21,222 bases of DNA from the NCBI GenBank assembly GCA_022840285.1, contig JALHIE010000071.1:1-21222 (forward strand). Reading direction: 5' to 3'. Of the stretch, positions 6,427 to 14,337 are shown one piece after another. The DNA comes from Porphyromonadaceae bacterium (GTDB lineage Bacteria; Bacteroidota; Bacteroidia; Bacteroidales; Dysgonomonadaceae). The notes beneath the pieces were generated by a model. The model was not told where the DNA came from and made no database searches. It saw nothing but the letters and a program-made list of their open reading frames with translations. Within the stretch, counting starts at the first letter, position 1; each line of letters opens with the position of its first letter. A program made the position numbers and the translations under genes.

Positions 6427-6936
6427 ATGAGTCACGATAAATTCCATCGGATCATTTTACCGCTAAAGGATAAACTCTTCCGGCTTGCGTGGAGTATCGT
6501 GAGAGATTCCACCGAAGCCGAAGACATTGTGCAGGACGTGTTTCTGAAACTTTGGTCGAAAAATGACGAGTGGGACAACATCGGAAACATGGAAGCCTAT
6601 TGCTTTCGCGCCACAAAAAACCTGGCGCTCGACAGGATGATGTCCCTGTCGGCACGAAAGACAGAGAACATCGCTCCTGAGTTGGAAAGCGGGATTTTTA
6701 CCGATCACGTAACGCCGTTTTTCAAGCTGGTGGAAACCGAAACGAACACATCAATATATAGGTGTATCGACCAGTTGTCGGAAAACCAGAAAACGGTGTT
6801 TCAACTTCGTGAGATTGAGGGGATGAGCTATAAGGAAATTGCGGAAGCATTGGATATCAGCGAAGATTTGGTAAAAGTGAGCCTCTTCAGGGCAAGAAAC
6901 AAATTGAAAGAATTATTATCGGACAAACAACAATGA
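6427..6936 (+). CDS. ECF-family RNA polymerase sigma factor
   Basis: This 169-residue protein has the two-domain layout of extracytoplasmic-function sigma factors. Region 2 (about residues 8-75) includes LFRLAWSIVRDSTEAEDIVQ followed by DVFLKLW, the core-binding and -10 recognition part. Region 4 (about 117-165) includes LSENQKTVFQLREIEGMSYK and the helix-turn-helix EIAEALDISEDLVKVSLFRA. No region 1.1 or 3 is present. Its stop overlaps the next start as ATGA (6933-6936), implying translational coupling to the putative anti-sigma factor. A likely self-activated promoter sits just upstream. The signal it answers cannot be read from the sequence; the trio with a membrane protein and a secreted DUF4252 protein suggests envelope sensing. 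Confidence 0.93.
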   Translation: MSHDKFHRIILPLKDKLFRLAWSIVRDSTEAEDIVQDVFLKLWSKNDEWDNIGNMEAYCFRATKNLALDRMMSLSARKTENIAPELESGIFTDHVTPFFKLVETETNTSIYRCIDQLSENQKTVFQLREIEGMSYKEIAEALDISEDLVKVSLFRARNKLKELLSDKQQ

Positions 6937-7496
6937 GCAACGAAAGAATAGATGCATTGCTGAAAAAATACTGGAATTGCGAGACATCTGTTTCGGAGGA
7001 AAGGGAGCTACAGGAATTTTTTAACTTCGGTGACGTCCCCGTTGATCTGCAGCGGTATGTTCCTCTTTTTACCTATAAACAAAATCACCAGGTCATGAAG
7101 TTGAACAACGATTTTGAAAAGATGCTCGAAGCATCGATCCGTAAAGCCGAACGGCAAAAACAATACGTCACCATAAAAATATTCGAGCCTTTCATTCGCA
7201 TCGCCGCTTCGGTTATTCTTATTGCTGGAATCGGGTTATCGGTCTACTATTTTGCCCGGCAAAACAACCGGGTCTTTGCTGAAACCTACAATGACCCCGG
7301 TGCAGCCATACAACAGGCCACATCAGCTCTGGACAAGCTTTCCAGGGCATTACAAACCACCGAAGAAGCATCGTTGAAATCGTTGGAACAGCTGGATAAT
7401 TTAAACCTCGACTGGTCGGAAATCGATTCGTTAAGCGCAGAGATTCCGCCACATGATCCGGACTTTAAAAAGAGTACCAAATCCGAAAATCTATGA
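6933..7496 (+). CDS. Single-span membrane protein, probable anti-sigma factor
   Basis: The 187-residue product has a soluble N-terminal part (1-85), one strong transmembrane segment (about 88-108, IRIAASVILIAGIGLSVYYF) and a C-terminal part rich in Ala, Ser, Glu and Leu that may form a coiled coil and would lie in the periplasm. The N terminus (MSNERIDALLKKYWNCETSV, then SEERELQEFF) resembles the opening of many Bacteroidetes anti-sigma or sigma-operon proteins of the form DxLLxKYxxGETSxxEE. I see no HxxxCxxC zinc motif. Coupling to the ECF gene by a 4-base overlap and its topology point to an anti-sigma role. This is inferred from context rather than from a recognised inhibitor domain. Confidence 0.7.
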   Translation: MSNERIDALLKKYWNCETSVSEERELQEFFNFGDVPVDLQRYVPLFTYKQNHQVMKLNNDFEKMLEASIRKAERQKQYVTIKIFEPFIRIAASVILIAGIGLSVYYFARQNNRVFAETYNDPGAAIQQATSALDKLSRALQTTEEASLKSLEQLDNLNLDWSEIDSLSAEIPPHDPDFKKSTKSENL

Positions 7497-7585
7497 GACG
7501 AGCAGGCAAATCATTTACGCACATGCACATGATTAAATGCGAGTTCCGTACGATAATACATTCGAAAATATATTAGTTTAATCGT

Positions 7586-8089
7586 ATGAAAAGAATATTT
7601 TTGGTCCTGTTTACGTTGCTTCTGGCAACTTCAGTCTTCGCCAGCGATTTCATTACGAAATTTCTGAAGGAGTGTGTAGAGGCGGAACGTCCGGTAAGTA
7701 ACGTGAACATAGGAAAAGCGATGCTCAACAAAATGGCTTCGAACACCAGCGATGAAGAATTAAAAACAACTTTTCACGAGCTGAATAGCATTCGCATCAT
7801 TACGACAGAGAACAAGACAGACTCAAAGCTCTACTTTGAAAAAGCAAGGGAGATGGCATTCAGTGAATTCACAGACTTCAAGGAGGTGGTATCGGTGAAT
7901 GAAAGAAGGTCGAAAATAAATATTCTCATGAAAAAAACCGATGAGAAAACACAGGATCTTATCCTTATAGCGTTGGATGATGATAGCAAGCTGACGATCA
8001 TTACGGTTTCGGGAAATATAGATTTTAACTCAATCTCAAAACTTTCTGAATCGCTACGGGAAGAAGAAACTGAAGAGCCCGCCGACTGA
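7586..8089 (+). CDS. Secreted DUF4252-like protein
   Basis: This 167-residue protein starts with a clear signal peptide (MKRIFLVLFTLLLATSVFAS, likely cut after about residue 19). The mature part has the features I associate with DUF4252 proteins of Bacteroidetes: a helical start, an alternating region (LNSIRIITTE; FTDFKEVVSVNERRSKINIL) and the C-terminal strand ILIALDDDSKLTIITVSGNI followed by DFNSISKLSES. No lipobox cysteine is seen, so it is probably periplasmic rather than a lipoprotein. It lies 89 bases after the putative anti-sigma gene and is followed by a terminator, so it probably closes the sigma operon. The molecular function is unknown. Confidence 0.75.
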   Translation: MKRIFLVLFTLLLATSVFASDFITKFLKECVEAERPVSNVNIGKAMLNKMASNTSDEELKTTFHELNSIRIITTENKTDSKLYFEKAREMAFSEFTDFKEVVSVNERRSKINILMKKTDEKTQDLILIALDDDSKLTIITVSGNIDFNSISKLSESLREEETEEPAD

Positions 8090-8149
8090 TCCGGTCAGTC
8101 TAAACGGACAAGCACAAATAACTTTTTTCTTTTTTATATTTAAACGATG

Positions 8150-8190
8150 AGCAGGCGGCAGAACGTGAGTTTAGTCGCCTGCTGCTTTTT
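8150..8190 (+). terminator. Intrinsic terminator after the sigma operon
   Basis: AGCAGGCG (8150-8157) pairs perfectly with CGCCTGCT (8176-8183) across an 18-base loop, and GC plus five Ts (8184-8190) follow. It lies 61 bases after the DUF4252-like gene and 115 bases before carAB. It therefore separates the two units, although an attenuator role for carAB is not excluded. Confidence 0.65.
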
Positions 8191-8211
8191 ACATGCAAAA
8201 TTACCTTTTTT

Positions 8212-8245
8212 TTTGAATTAAAATGAAAGAGAATTTGTAAATTTG
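8212..8245 (+). promoter_or_regulatory. Putative promoter of carAB
   Basis: TAAATTTG (8238-8245) is an exact TAnnTTTG -7 element. The nearest TTTG (8212-8215) is 22 bases upstream, slightly longer than the usual 19-20. The start would fall near 8251, giving a leader of about 54 bases before the carAB ATG. Confidence 0.5.
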
Positions 8246-8304
8246 CCAAACTTTTGATACAGTAGGTTATTGCTGCACAGATATCAAATCCACATCCAAA
8301 CAGT

Positions 8305-11300
8305 ATGTATAACAAATCACTCCATCTTGTTCTCGAAGACGGAACAGTATTCCAGGGCAAATCATTTGGTTACGAAGCACCGGTTGCCGGTGAAGTTGTT
8401 TTCAGCACCGGAATGACCGGCTACACCGAAAGTCTTTCAGACCCCTCCTACCTCGGGCAAATCCTGACACTGACTTATCCACTGATAGGCAACTACGGGG
8501 TCCCAAAAGACGAATCACACCAAGGAATTTCAACCTTTTATGAATCGGAAAGAATACAGGCAAGCGGCCTTATTGTTTCCGATTTTTCTTTTGAATACAG
8601 CCACTGGAACGCCGCAAAAAGTTTGAGCGACTGGCTGAAAGAAAACAAGGTGCCTGCAGTCTACGGCATCGACACGCGCGAACTGACCAAGCTGGTCAGG
8701 GAAAAAGGGACGATGCTTGGCAAACTGGTCTTTCCCGGTGAACCCGATATAACGTTTGTAAATCCCGATGATGAGAACCAGGTTGCAAAGGCAAGCTGCA
8801 AGGAGGTAATTGTCTACGGCAGTGGAAAACACAAAGTGGTTCTGGTCGATTGCGGTGTGAAAAACAACATCATCCGCTGTCTGATGAAGCGGGATACGAC
8901 GGTCGTACGCGTACCTTGGGATTACGATTTTAACGAGATGGAATTCGACGGACTGTTTATTTCCAACGGTCCCGGTGACCCGGCTTTCTGTGACGCAACC
9001 GTAAGAAACATCCGCAAGGCGATGCAGACCGACAAACCGATTTTTGGAATCTGTATGGGAAACCAATTGCTTTCACTGGCAGGAGGAGCCAACACCTACA
9101 AGCTGAAATACGGACACCGCAGCTGCAATCAACCGGTGCAACTTGTGGGGTCACAACGGGCGTTCGTCACTTCACAAAACCACGGCTTCGCGGTGGACAA
9201 CAACTCGCTGGGTGCGGAATGGGAACCGCTTTTCGTCAACATGAACGACGGAACGAACGAAGGCATCCGCCACAAAACCAACCCCTGGTTCTCCTGCCAG
9301 TTCCACCCCGAAGCATCGGCCGGGCCGACCGATACCGAGTTTCTCTTTGACGTTTTTATACGAACGCTCGAAGAAAAAAATATTCCGATTCCGGAACTCA
9401 TCGAGGACGAACTCAATGCAAAATCAATCTTAAAGCAAGTTTACCGGGGCATTGAAAAAGGAACCGTCAAAAAAGTGCTTCTGTTGGGTTCAGGCGCACT
9501 GAAAATTGGCGAGGCCGGTGAATTCGACTATTCCGGTTCACAGGCCTTAAAGGCCCTGAAAGAAGAAGGCATTGAAACCGTGCTGGTTAACCCGAACATA
9601 GCCACCGTTCAGACCTCAGAGGGCATTGCCGACAAGGTCTACTTTTTGCCCGTGACGCCGGATTTTGTGGAGCGGGTAATCGAGAAAGAGCGCCCCGACA
9701 GCATCTTTCTTTCGTTTGGAGGACAGACAGCGCTGAACTGCGGTGTAGCACTGTACCGGAACAAAATCCTCGAGAGATACAACGTGCGCGTGCTCGGCAC
9801 CCCTGTCCAGGCAATCATCGACACCGAAGACCGTGAAATCTTCAATCAAAAACTTTCTGAAATAGGCGTAAAATATATTCAGAGTGAAGCAGTGACCTCG
9901 CTAAAGGACGCCCTGAGGGCAGCCAGCGAACTCGGCTATCCGGTAATCGTACGTGCTGCTTACGCTTTGGGTGGCTTGGGAAGCGGCTTCTGCGATAACG
10001 AAGACGAACTGGAATCGCTCGTAACCAAGGCTTTCAATTATTCACCACAAGTGTTGGTTGAAAAATCACTGAAAGGCTGGAAAGAGATTGAGTATGAAGT
10101 GGTACGCGACCGATACGACAACTGCATCACGGTTTGCAACATGGAAAACTTTGATCCGCTGGGTATACACACCGGAGAAAGCATCGTGGTAGCCCCTTCG
10201 CAAACGCTGTCCAACAGCGAATACTACAAGCTCCGTGAACTTGCGATCCGGATCATCCGCCACATCGGCATTGTGGGTGAATGCAACGTTCAATATGCTT
10301 TTGATCCGTTTTCCGAGGATTACCGTGTGATTGAAGTGAACGCCCGTCTGAGCCGTTCCTCCGCGCTGGCTTCCAAAGCTACCGGATACCCGTTGGCTTT
10401 TGTGGCCGCAAAACTGGGACTGGGGTACGGCCTTCCCGAACTTAAAAATTCGGTAACAAAAGAGACATCGGCATTCTTCGAGCCGGCACTGGATTATATC
10501 GTTTGCAAAATCCCGCGATGGGACCTGGCAAAATTTCACGGCGTCAGCCGCGAAATAGGCTCATCAATGAAATCGGTGGGCGAAATTATGTCCATCGGGC
10601 GAAGTTTTGAAGAGGCATTTCAAAAGGGATTGCGGATGATCCAACAGGGCATGCACGGATTTTCGGGCAATGAAAACCTGTTCACCAACGAATTGGACAA
10701 AAACTTGAGCATCCCTACCGACAAGCGCGTCTTTTATCTTTCCCAGGCATTCGAACAGGAATATCCGGTGGACAAGATTTACGATCTGACAAAAATTGAC
10801 CGGTGGTTCCTTTATAAACTGAAAAATATCGTTGACACGGCTCGTTCCATTGAGAAATACAGCGATACGGAACAACTACCGACGGAATTATTTGTTAAGG
10901 CAAAAAAAGTCGGATTTTCGGATTATCAAATCGAAAGACTGATATACAAGGAGCCGATGCCTAAAGATACGGTTCGCTACGAACGCATCAAACGCGGAAT
11001 CCTGCCTGTGGTCAAACAAATAGACACCCTGGCAGCCGAATATCCGGCACAGACCAACTACCTCTACCTGACCTACAACGGAACGGCCAATGACGTGAAA
11101 TACCTGGGCGACCACCGCTCTGTGATTGTATTGGGCTCAGGAGCCTACCGCATAGGTTCATCGGTGGAATTCGACTGGTGCTCGGTGAATGCACTGAATA
11201 CCATCCGGAAAAAGGGATTGCGCTCGGTGATGATCAACTATAACCCCGAAACCGTTTCGACCGATTACGATATGTGCGACCGCCTTTACTTTGATGAATT

Positions 11301-12660
11301 GAGTTACGAGCGGGTAAGGGATATCATTGAACTGGAAAATCCGAAAGGGGTGATCGTGTCCACCGGCGGACAAATTCCGAACAACTTAGCCGTGCGGCTG
11401 GACCAGTCGGGCGTGAAGATTCTGGGCACGCAAGCTGCGGATATTGATAATGCGGAAGACCGCCACAAGTTTTCATCCATGCTGGACCGCCTGGGAATAG
11501 ATCAGCCGAGGTGGAAAGAACTGACAACGCTTGAAGATATCCACCGATTTGTAAACGAAGTGGGCTTTCCCCTGTTGGTGCGCCCTTCGTATGTTCTTTC
11601 GGGAGCTGCAATGAACGTATGTTCCAACACAAACGAGCTGGAACGCTTCCTGACGATGGCCACCGAAGTATCGAAAGAATATCCGGTGGTCGTTTCCGAA
11701 TTCATTGAAGGGGCGAAAGAAATAGAAATTGATGCCGTCGCGCAAAACGGAGAGCTGGTGGTTTATGCCATTTCGGAACACGTGGAGTTTGCCGGCGTCC
11801 ATTCAGGCGATGCCACCATCCAGTTTCCACCGCAGAAAATCTATACACAGACCGTTCGCCGGATTAAACAAGTTGCCAGGGAGATTGCCAGGGAACTACA
11901 CATCTCGGGACCTTTCAACATCCAGTTCCTGGCAAAGGACAACGACATCAAAGTGATCGAATGCAACCTGAGGGCTTCGCGTTCGTTCCCGTTTGTCTCC
12001 AAAGTGATTAAAATCAACTTCATCGAACTGGCCACGCGGGTGATGCTTGAAGAAGAAGTCCAACGGCCCGAGAAGTCGGCATTCGACCTGGACTACGTGG
12101 GCATCAAGGCGTCGCAGTTCTCTTTCACCCGTTTGCAAAAGGCTGACCCCGTACTGGGAGTGGATATGGCATCCACAGGTGAAGTGGGCTGCCTAGGAAC
12201 CCACTTCGATGACGCACTGCTTACCGCCATGCTTTCGGTAGGATACCGGATACCCCGGAAAAACATAGTCGTTTCCTCGGGAAGCACCAAATCGAAAGTG
12301 GCGTTACTGGATGCCTGCCGGCTTTTGATCGACAACGGATACACCCTTTTTGCAACCGGCGGTACGCAAAAGTTTCTCGAAGAGAACGGTGTAAAAAGCA
12401 CCTGTGTAGCCTGGCCGGACGAAGAGGGCGAACCAAAAATTACGGACATGATTGCCGAAAAGAAAGTGGACCTGGTCATCAACATCCCCAAGAACCTGAC
12501 CGAAAGGGAATTAACAAACGGCTACAAAATTCGCCGGGGTGCTATCGATTTCAACATCCCGCTCATTACCAACGCCCGCCTGGCGAGCGCCTTTATCAAA
12601 GCTTTCTGCTTCATGAAAGCGGAAGATATTGAAATCAAGCATTGGGGGGAGTATAAATAG
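8305..12660 (+). CDS. carAB: Fused glutamine-dependent carbamoyl-phosphate synthase (CarA-CarB, CAD-like)
   Basis: The product makes carbamoyl phosphate from glutamine, bicarbonate and two ATP, the first step of pyrimidine and arginine synthesis. The single 1451-residue chain joins both subunits. The CarA-like part (1-360) has a class I amidotransferase domain with Cys250 in GICMGNQLLS and His334/Glu336 in CQFHPEA, so glutamine hydrolysis should be active. A short linker (about 361-388, with no internal Met) leads to the first synthetase half (KVLLLGSGALKIGEAGEFDY). The second half starts at about 939 (VIVLGSGAYRIGSSVEFDWC), and a regulatory MGS-like domain occupies about 1317-1440 (SSGSTKSKVALLDACRLLID). 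Motifs NPNIATVQTS, VEKSLKGWKEIEYEVVRD and AEYPAQTNYLYLTYNG match animal CAD more closely than E. coli CarB. No ATCase or dihydroorotase domain is attached. The frame is uninterrupted. Confidence 0.95.
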   Translation: MYNKSLHLVLEDGTVFQGKSFGYEAPVAGEVVFSTGMTGYTESLSDPSYLGQILTLTYPLIGNYGVPKDESHQGISTFYESERIQASGLIVSDFSFEYSHWNAAKSLSDWLKENKVPAVYGIDTRELTKLVREKGTMLGKLVFPGEPDITFVNPDDENQVAKASCKEVIVYGSGKHKVVLVDCGVKNNIIRCLMKRDTTVVRVPWDYDFNEMEFDGLFISNGPGDPAFCDATVRNIRKAMQTDKPIFGICMGNQLLSLAGGANTYKLKYGHRSCNQPVQLVGSQRAFVTSQNHGFAVDNNSLGAEWEPLFVNMNDGTNEGIRHKTNPWFSCQFHPEASAGPTDTEFLFDVFIRTLEEKNIPIPELIEDELNAKSILKQVYRGIEKGTVKKVLLLGSGALKIGEAGEFDYSGSQALKALKEEGIETVLVNPNIATVQTSEGIADKVYFLPVTPDFVERVIEKERPDSIFLSFGGQTALNCGVALYRNKILERYNVRVLGTPVQAIIDTEDREIFNQKLSEIGVKYIQSEAVTSLKDALRAASELGYPVIVRAAYALGGLGSGFCDNEDELESLVTKAFNYSPQVLVEKSLKGWKEIEYEVVRDRYDNCITVCNMENFDPLGIHTGESIVVAPSQTLSNSEYYKLRELAIRIIRHIGIVGECNVQYAFDPFSEDYRVIEVNARLSRSSALASKATGYPLAFVAAKLGLGYGLPELKNSVTKETSAFFEPALDYIVCKIPRWDLAKFHGVSREIGSSMKSVGEIMSIGRSFEEAFQKGLRMIQQGMHGFSGNENLFTNELDKNLSIPTDKRVFYLSQAFEQEYPVDKIYDLTKIDRWFLYKLKNIVDTARSIEKYSDTEQLPTELFVKAKKVGFSDYQIERLIYKEPMPKDTVRYERIKRGILPVVKQIDTLAAEYPAQTNYLYLTYNGTANDVKYLGDHRSVIVLGSGAYRIGSSVEFDWCSVNALNTIRKKGLRSVMINYNPETVSTDYDMCDRLYFDELSYERVRDIIELENPKGVIVSTGGQIPNNLAVRLDQSGVKILGTQAADIDNAEDRHKFSSMLDRLGIDQPRWKELTTLEDIHRFVNEVGFPLLVRPSYVLSGAAMNVCSNTNELERFLTMATEVSKEYPVVVSEFIEGAKEIEIDAVAQNGELVVYAISEHVEFAGVHSGDATIQFPPQKIYTQTVRRIKQVAREIARELHISGPFNIQFLAKDNDIKVIECNLRASRSFPFVSKVIKINFIELATRVMLEEEVQRPEKSAFDLDYVGIKASQFSFTRLQKADPVLGVDMASTGEVGCLGTHFDDALLTAMLSVGYRIPRKNIVVSSGSTKSKVALLDACRLLIDNGYTLFATGGTQKFLEENGVKSTCVAWPDEEGEPKITDMIAEKKVDLVINIPKNLTERELTNGYKIRRGAIDFNIPLITNARLASAFIKAFCFMKAEDIEIKHWGEYK

Positions 12661-12682
12661 AAATCCGGGCAACCGATGTCTT

Positions 12683-14287
12683 CTAAAGGCCTGCAGCTGC
12701 CCCCACAAAACTCACGAACAACGGGTGCGGATGGATAACGGTGCTGCTGTATTCGGGATGAAATTGCACGCCAATGTACCATTTGTGGTGGGTAAGCTCA
12801 ACGATTTCCACCAAATCGAGCGTATCGTTTTGCCCGCTACAGATCATTCCGGCAGCTTCGAATTCGTCCCTGTAAGCATTGTTAAACTCGTAACGGTGGC
12901 GGTGGCGTTCGCTGATTTCGGTTTTGTTGTAAATGGCGTGCACTTTGCTCCCTTTTTTAAGCTGGCAGGCATAGGCGCCTAACCGCATACTGCCACCCAG
13001 GTTTAAGATGTGTTTTTGCTCTTCCATGATGTCCACTACGTTGTGCGAAGTGTCGGGCTCGATCTCGGTACTGTTGGCATCGGCGTAGCCCAAGACATTC
13101 CGGGCAAATTCGATGGACATCGTCTGCATACCCATGCAGATACCGAGACAGGGAATATTGTTTTCACGGGCAAACTTAAGTGCGGTAAACTTGCCTTCCA
13201 TACCCCTCTGGCCGAACCCGGGCGCGACAACTATTCCGTCCAGGTTTTGCAGTTTTTCCCCGACATTATCCGTCGTAATATCATCGGACAAGATCAACTT
13301 CAGGTCGAGCTTCCTGTTGTGGAAAGCACTGGCGTGTTTCAACGACTCAATGATAGACATATAAGCATCGGGCAACTGAACGTACTTACCGACCAGGCCG
13401 ATGCGCACTTCTTCGGTCGCATTTTCAAACCTTTCCACAAAACCGGCCCATTCCTCCATGTTGGCCGGGGGAATTGTTTCCAGCTCAATATCCATTTTCG
13501 CAAGTACCACCTCATCCAACTTTTCCTGCTGCATGTTCAGCGGAACACGATAAATGGTTGAAGCGTCGATCGATTGCATCACGGCATGAGGCTCCACGTT
13601 ACAGAACAAAGCAATCTTCTTTCGTAATTCTTTTGAAATAGGATGTTCGGTGCGCAGGATCAGGATATCGGGCTGAACTCCCTGCTCCTGAAGCATCTTC
13701 ACAGAGTGCTGCGTAGGCTTGGTCTTTAATTCTCCGGCAGCCGCTATATACGGAACGTAGGTAAGGTGTACGATCAGGCAGTTTTTGCCCAACTCCCACT
13801 TCAACTGACGCACACTTTCGATGTAGGGCAAACTCTCGATATCTCCCACCGTACCGCCAATTTCCGTGATAACAAAGTCAAGTCCTTTCCGACTGAACGA
13901 TTTGATATTTTCCTTTATTTCATCGGTAACATGCGGTATAATCTGTACCGTTTTTCCGAGGTAATCTCCTTTTCGTTCTTTGTTGATTACGTTCTGATAA
14001 ATTCGTCCGGTGGTGATGTTGTTTTCCCGGTGTGTTTCCACTCCGAGGAAACGTTCGTAATGACCCAAATCCAGATCCGTTTCCTGTCCGTCCACCGTAA
14101 CATAGCATTCGCCGTGCTCATACGGATTCAGTGTTCCCGGGTCTATGTTGATGTAAGGATCCAGTTTCTGGATTGTCACCCTGAAACCACGCGCCTGTAA
14201 CAATTTACCGAGCGACGCAGCGATGATTCCTTTGCCCAATGATGACACCACACCGCCTGTCACAAATATGTATTTAGTCTTTTCCAT
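12683..14287 (-). CDS. pyrG: CTP synthase
   Basis: CTP synthase aminates UTP to CTP using glutamine and ATP, the last step of pyrimidine nucleotide synthesis. The synthetase domain carries YIFVTGGVVSSLGKG, KLDPYINIDPGTLNPYEHGE, ETDLDLGHYERF and GGTVGDIES. The C-terminal class I amidotransferase domain has Cys384 in LGICMGMQT, RHRHRYEFNN, and the His/Glu pair in VQFHPEYSS. I chose the ATG at 14285-14287 (MEKTKYIFVTGG; 534 residues) because family members start within a few residues of YIFVTGG. An in-frame ATG at 14306-14308 would add seven residues. It lies 50 bases after asnB on the same strand and ends 22 bases from the convergent carAB stop. It is intact. Confidence 0.97.
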   Translation of the reverse strand: MEKTKYIFVTGGVVSSLGKGIIAASLGKLLQARGFRVTIQKLDPYINIDPGTLNPYEHGECYVTVDGQETDLDLGHYERFLGVETHRENNITTGRIYQNVINKERKGDYLGKTVQIIPHVTDEIKENIKSFSRKGLDFVITEIGGTVGDIESLPYIESVRQLKWELGKNCLIVHLTYVPYIAAAGELKTKPTQHSVKMLQEQGVQPDILILRTEHPISKELRKKIALFCNVEPHAVMQSIDASTIYRVPLNMQQEKLDEVVLAKMDIELETIPPANMEEWAGFVERFENATEEVRIGLVGKYVQLPDAYMSIIESLKHASAFHNRKLDLKLILSDDITTDNVGEKLQNLDGIVVAPGFGQRGMEGKFTALKFARENNIPCLGICMGMQTMSIEFARNVLGYADANSTEIEPDTSHNVVDIMEEQKHILNLGGSMRLGAYACQLKKGSKVHAIYNKTEISERHRHRYEFNNAYRDEFEAAGMICSGQNDTLDLVEIVELTHHKWYIGVQFHPEYSSTVIHPHPLFVSFVGAAAGL

Positions 14288-14337
14288 TTCCCATGCAAAG
14301 ATATGCATTTCGATAAAATTTTATTTCATTCCCACAT

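Noticed and set aside
14297..14304. TATCTTTG on the minus strand, an exact TAnnTTTG match, as a pyrG promoter.
   Set aside because: There is no TTTG or TTG at the right distance upstream, and it would start the RNA within a few bases of the chosen ATG. An 8-base degenerate match alone is weak.
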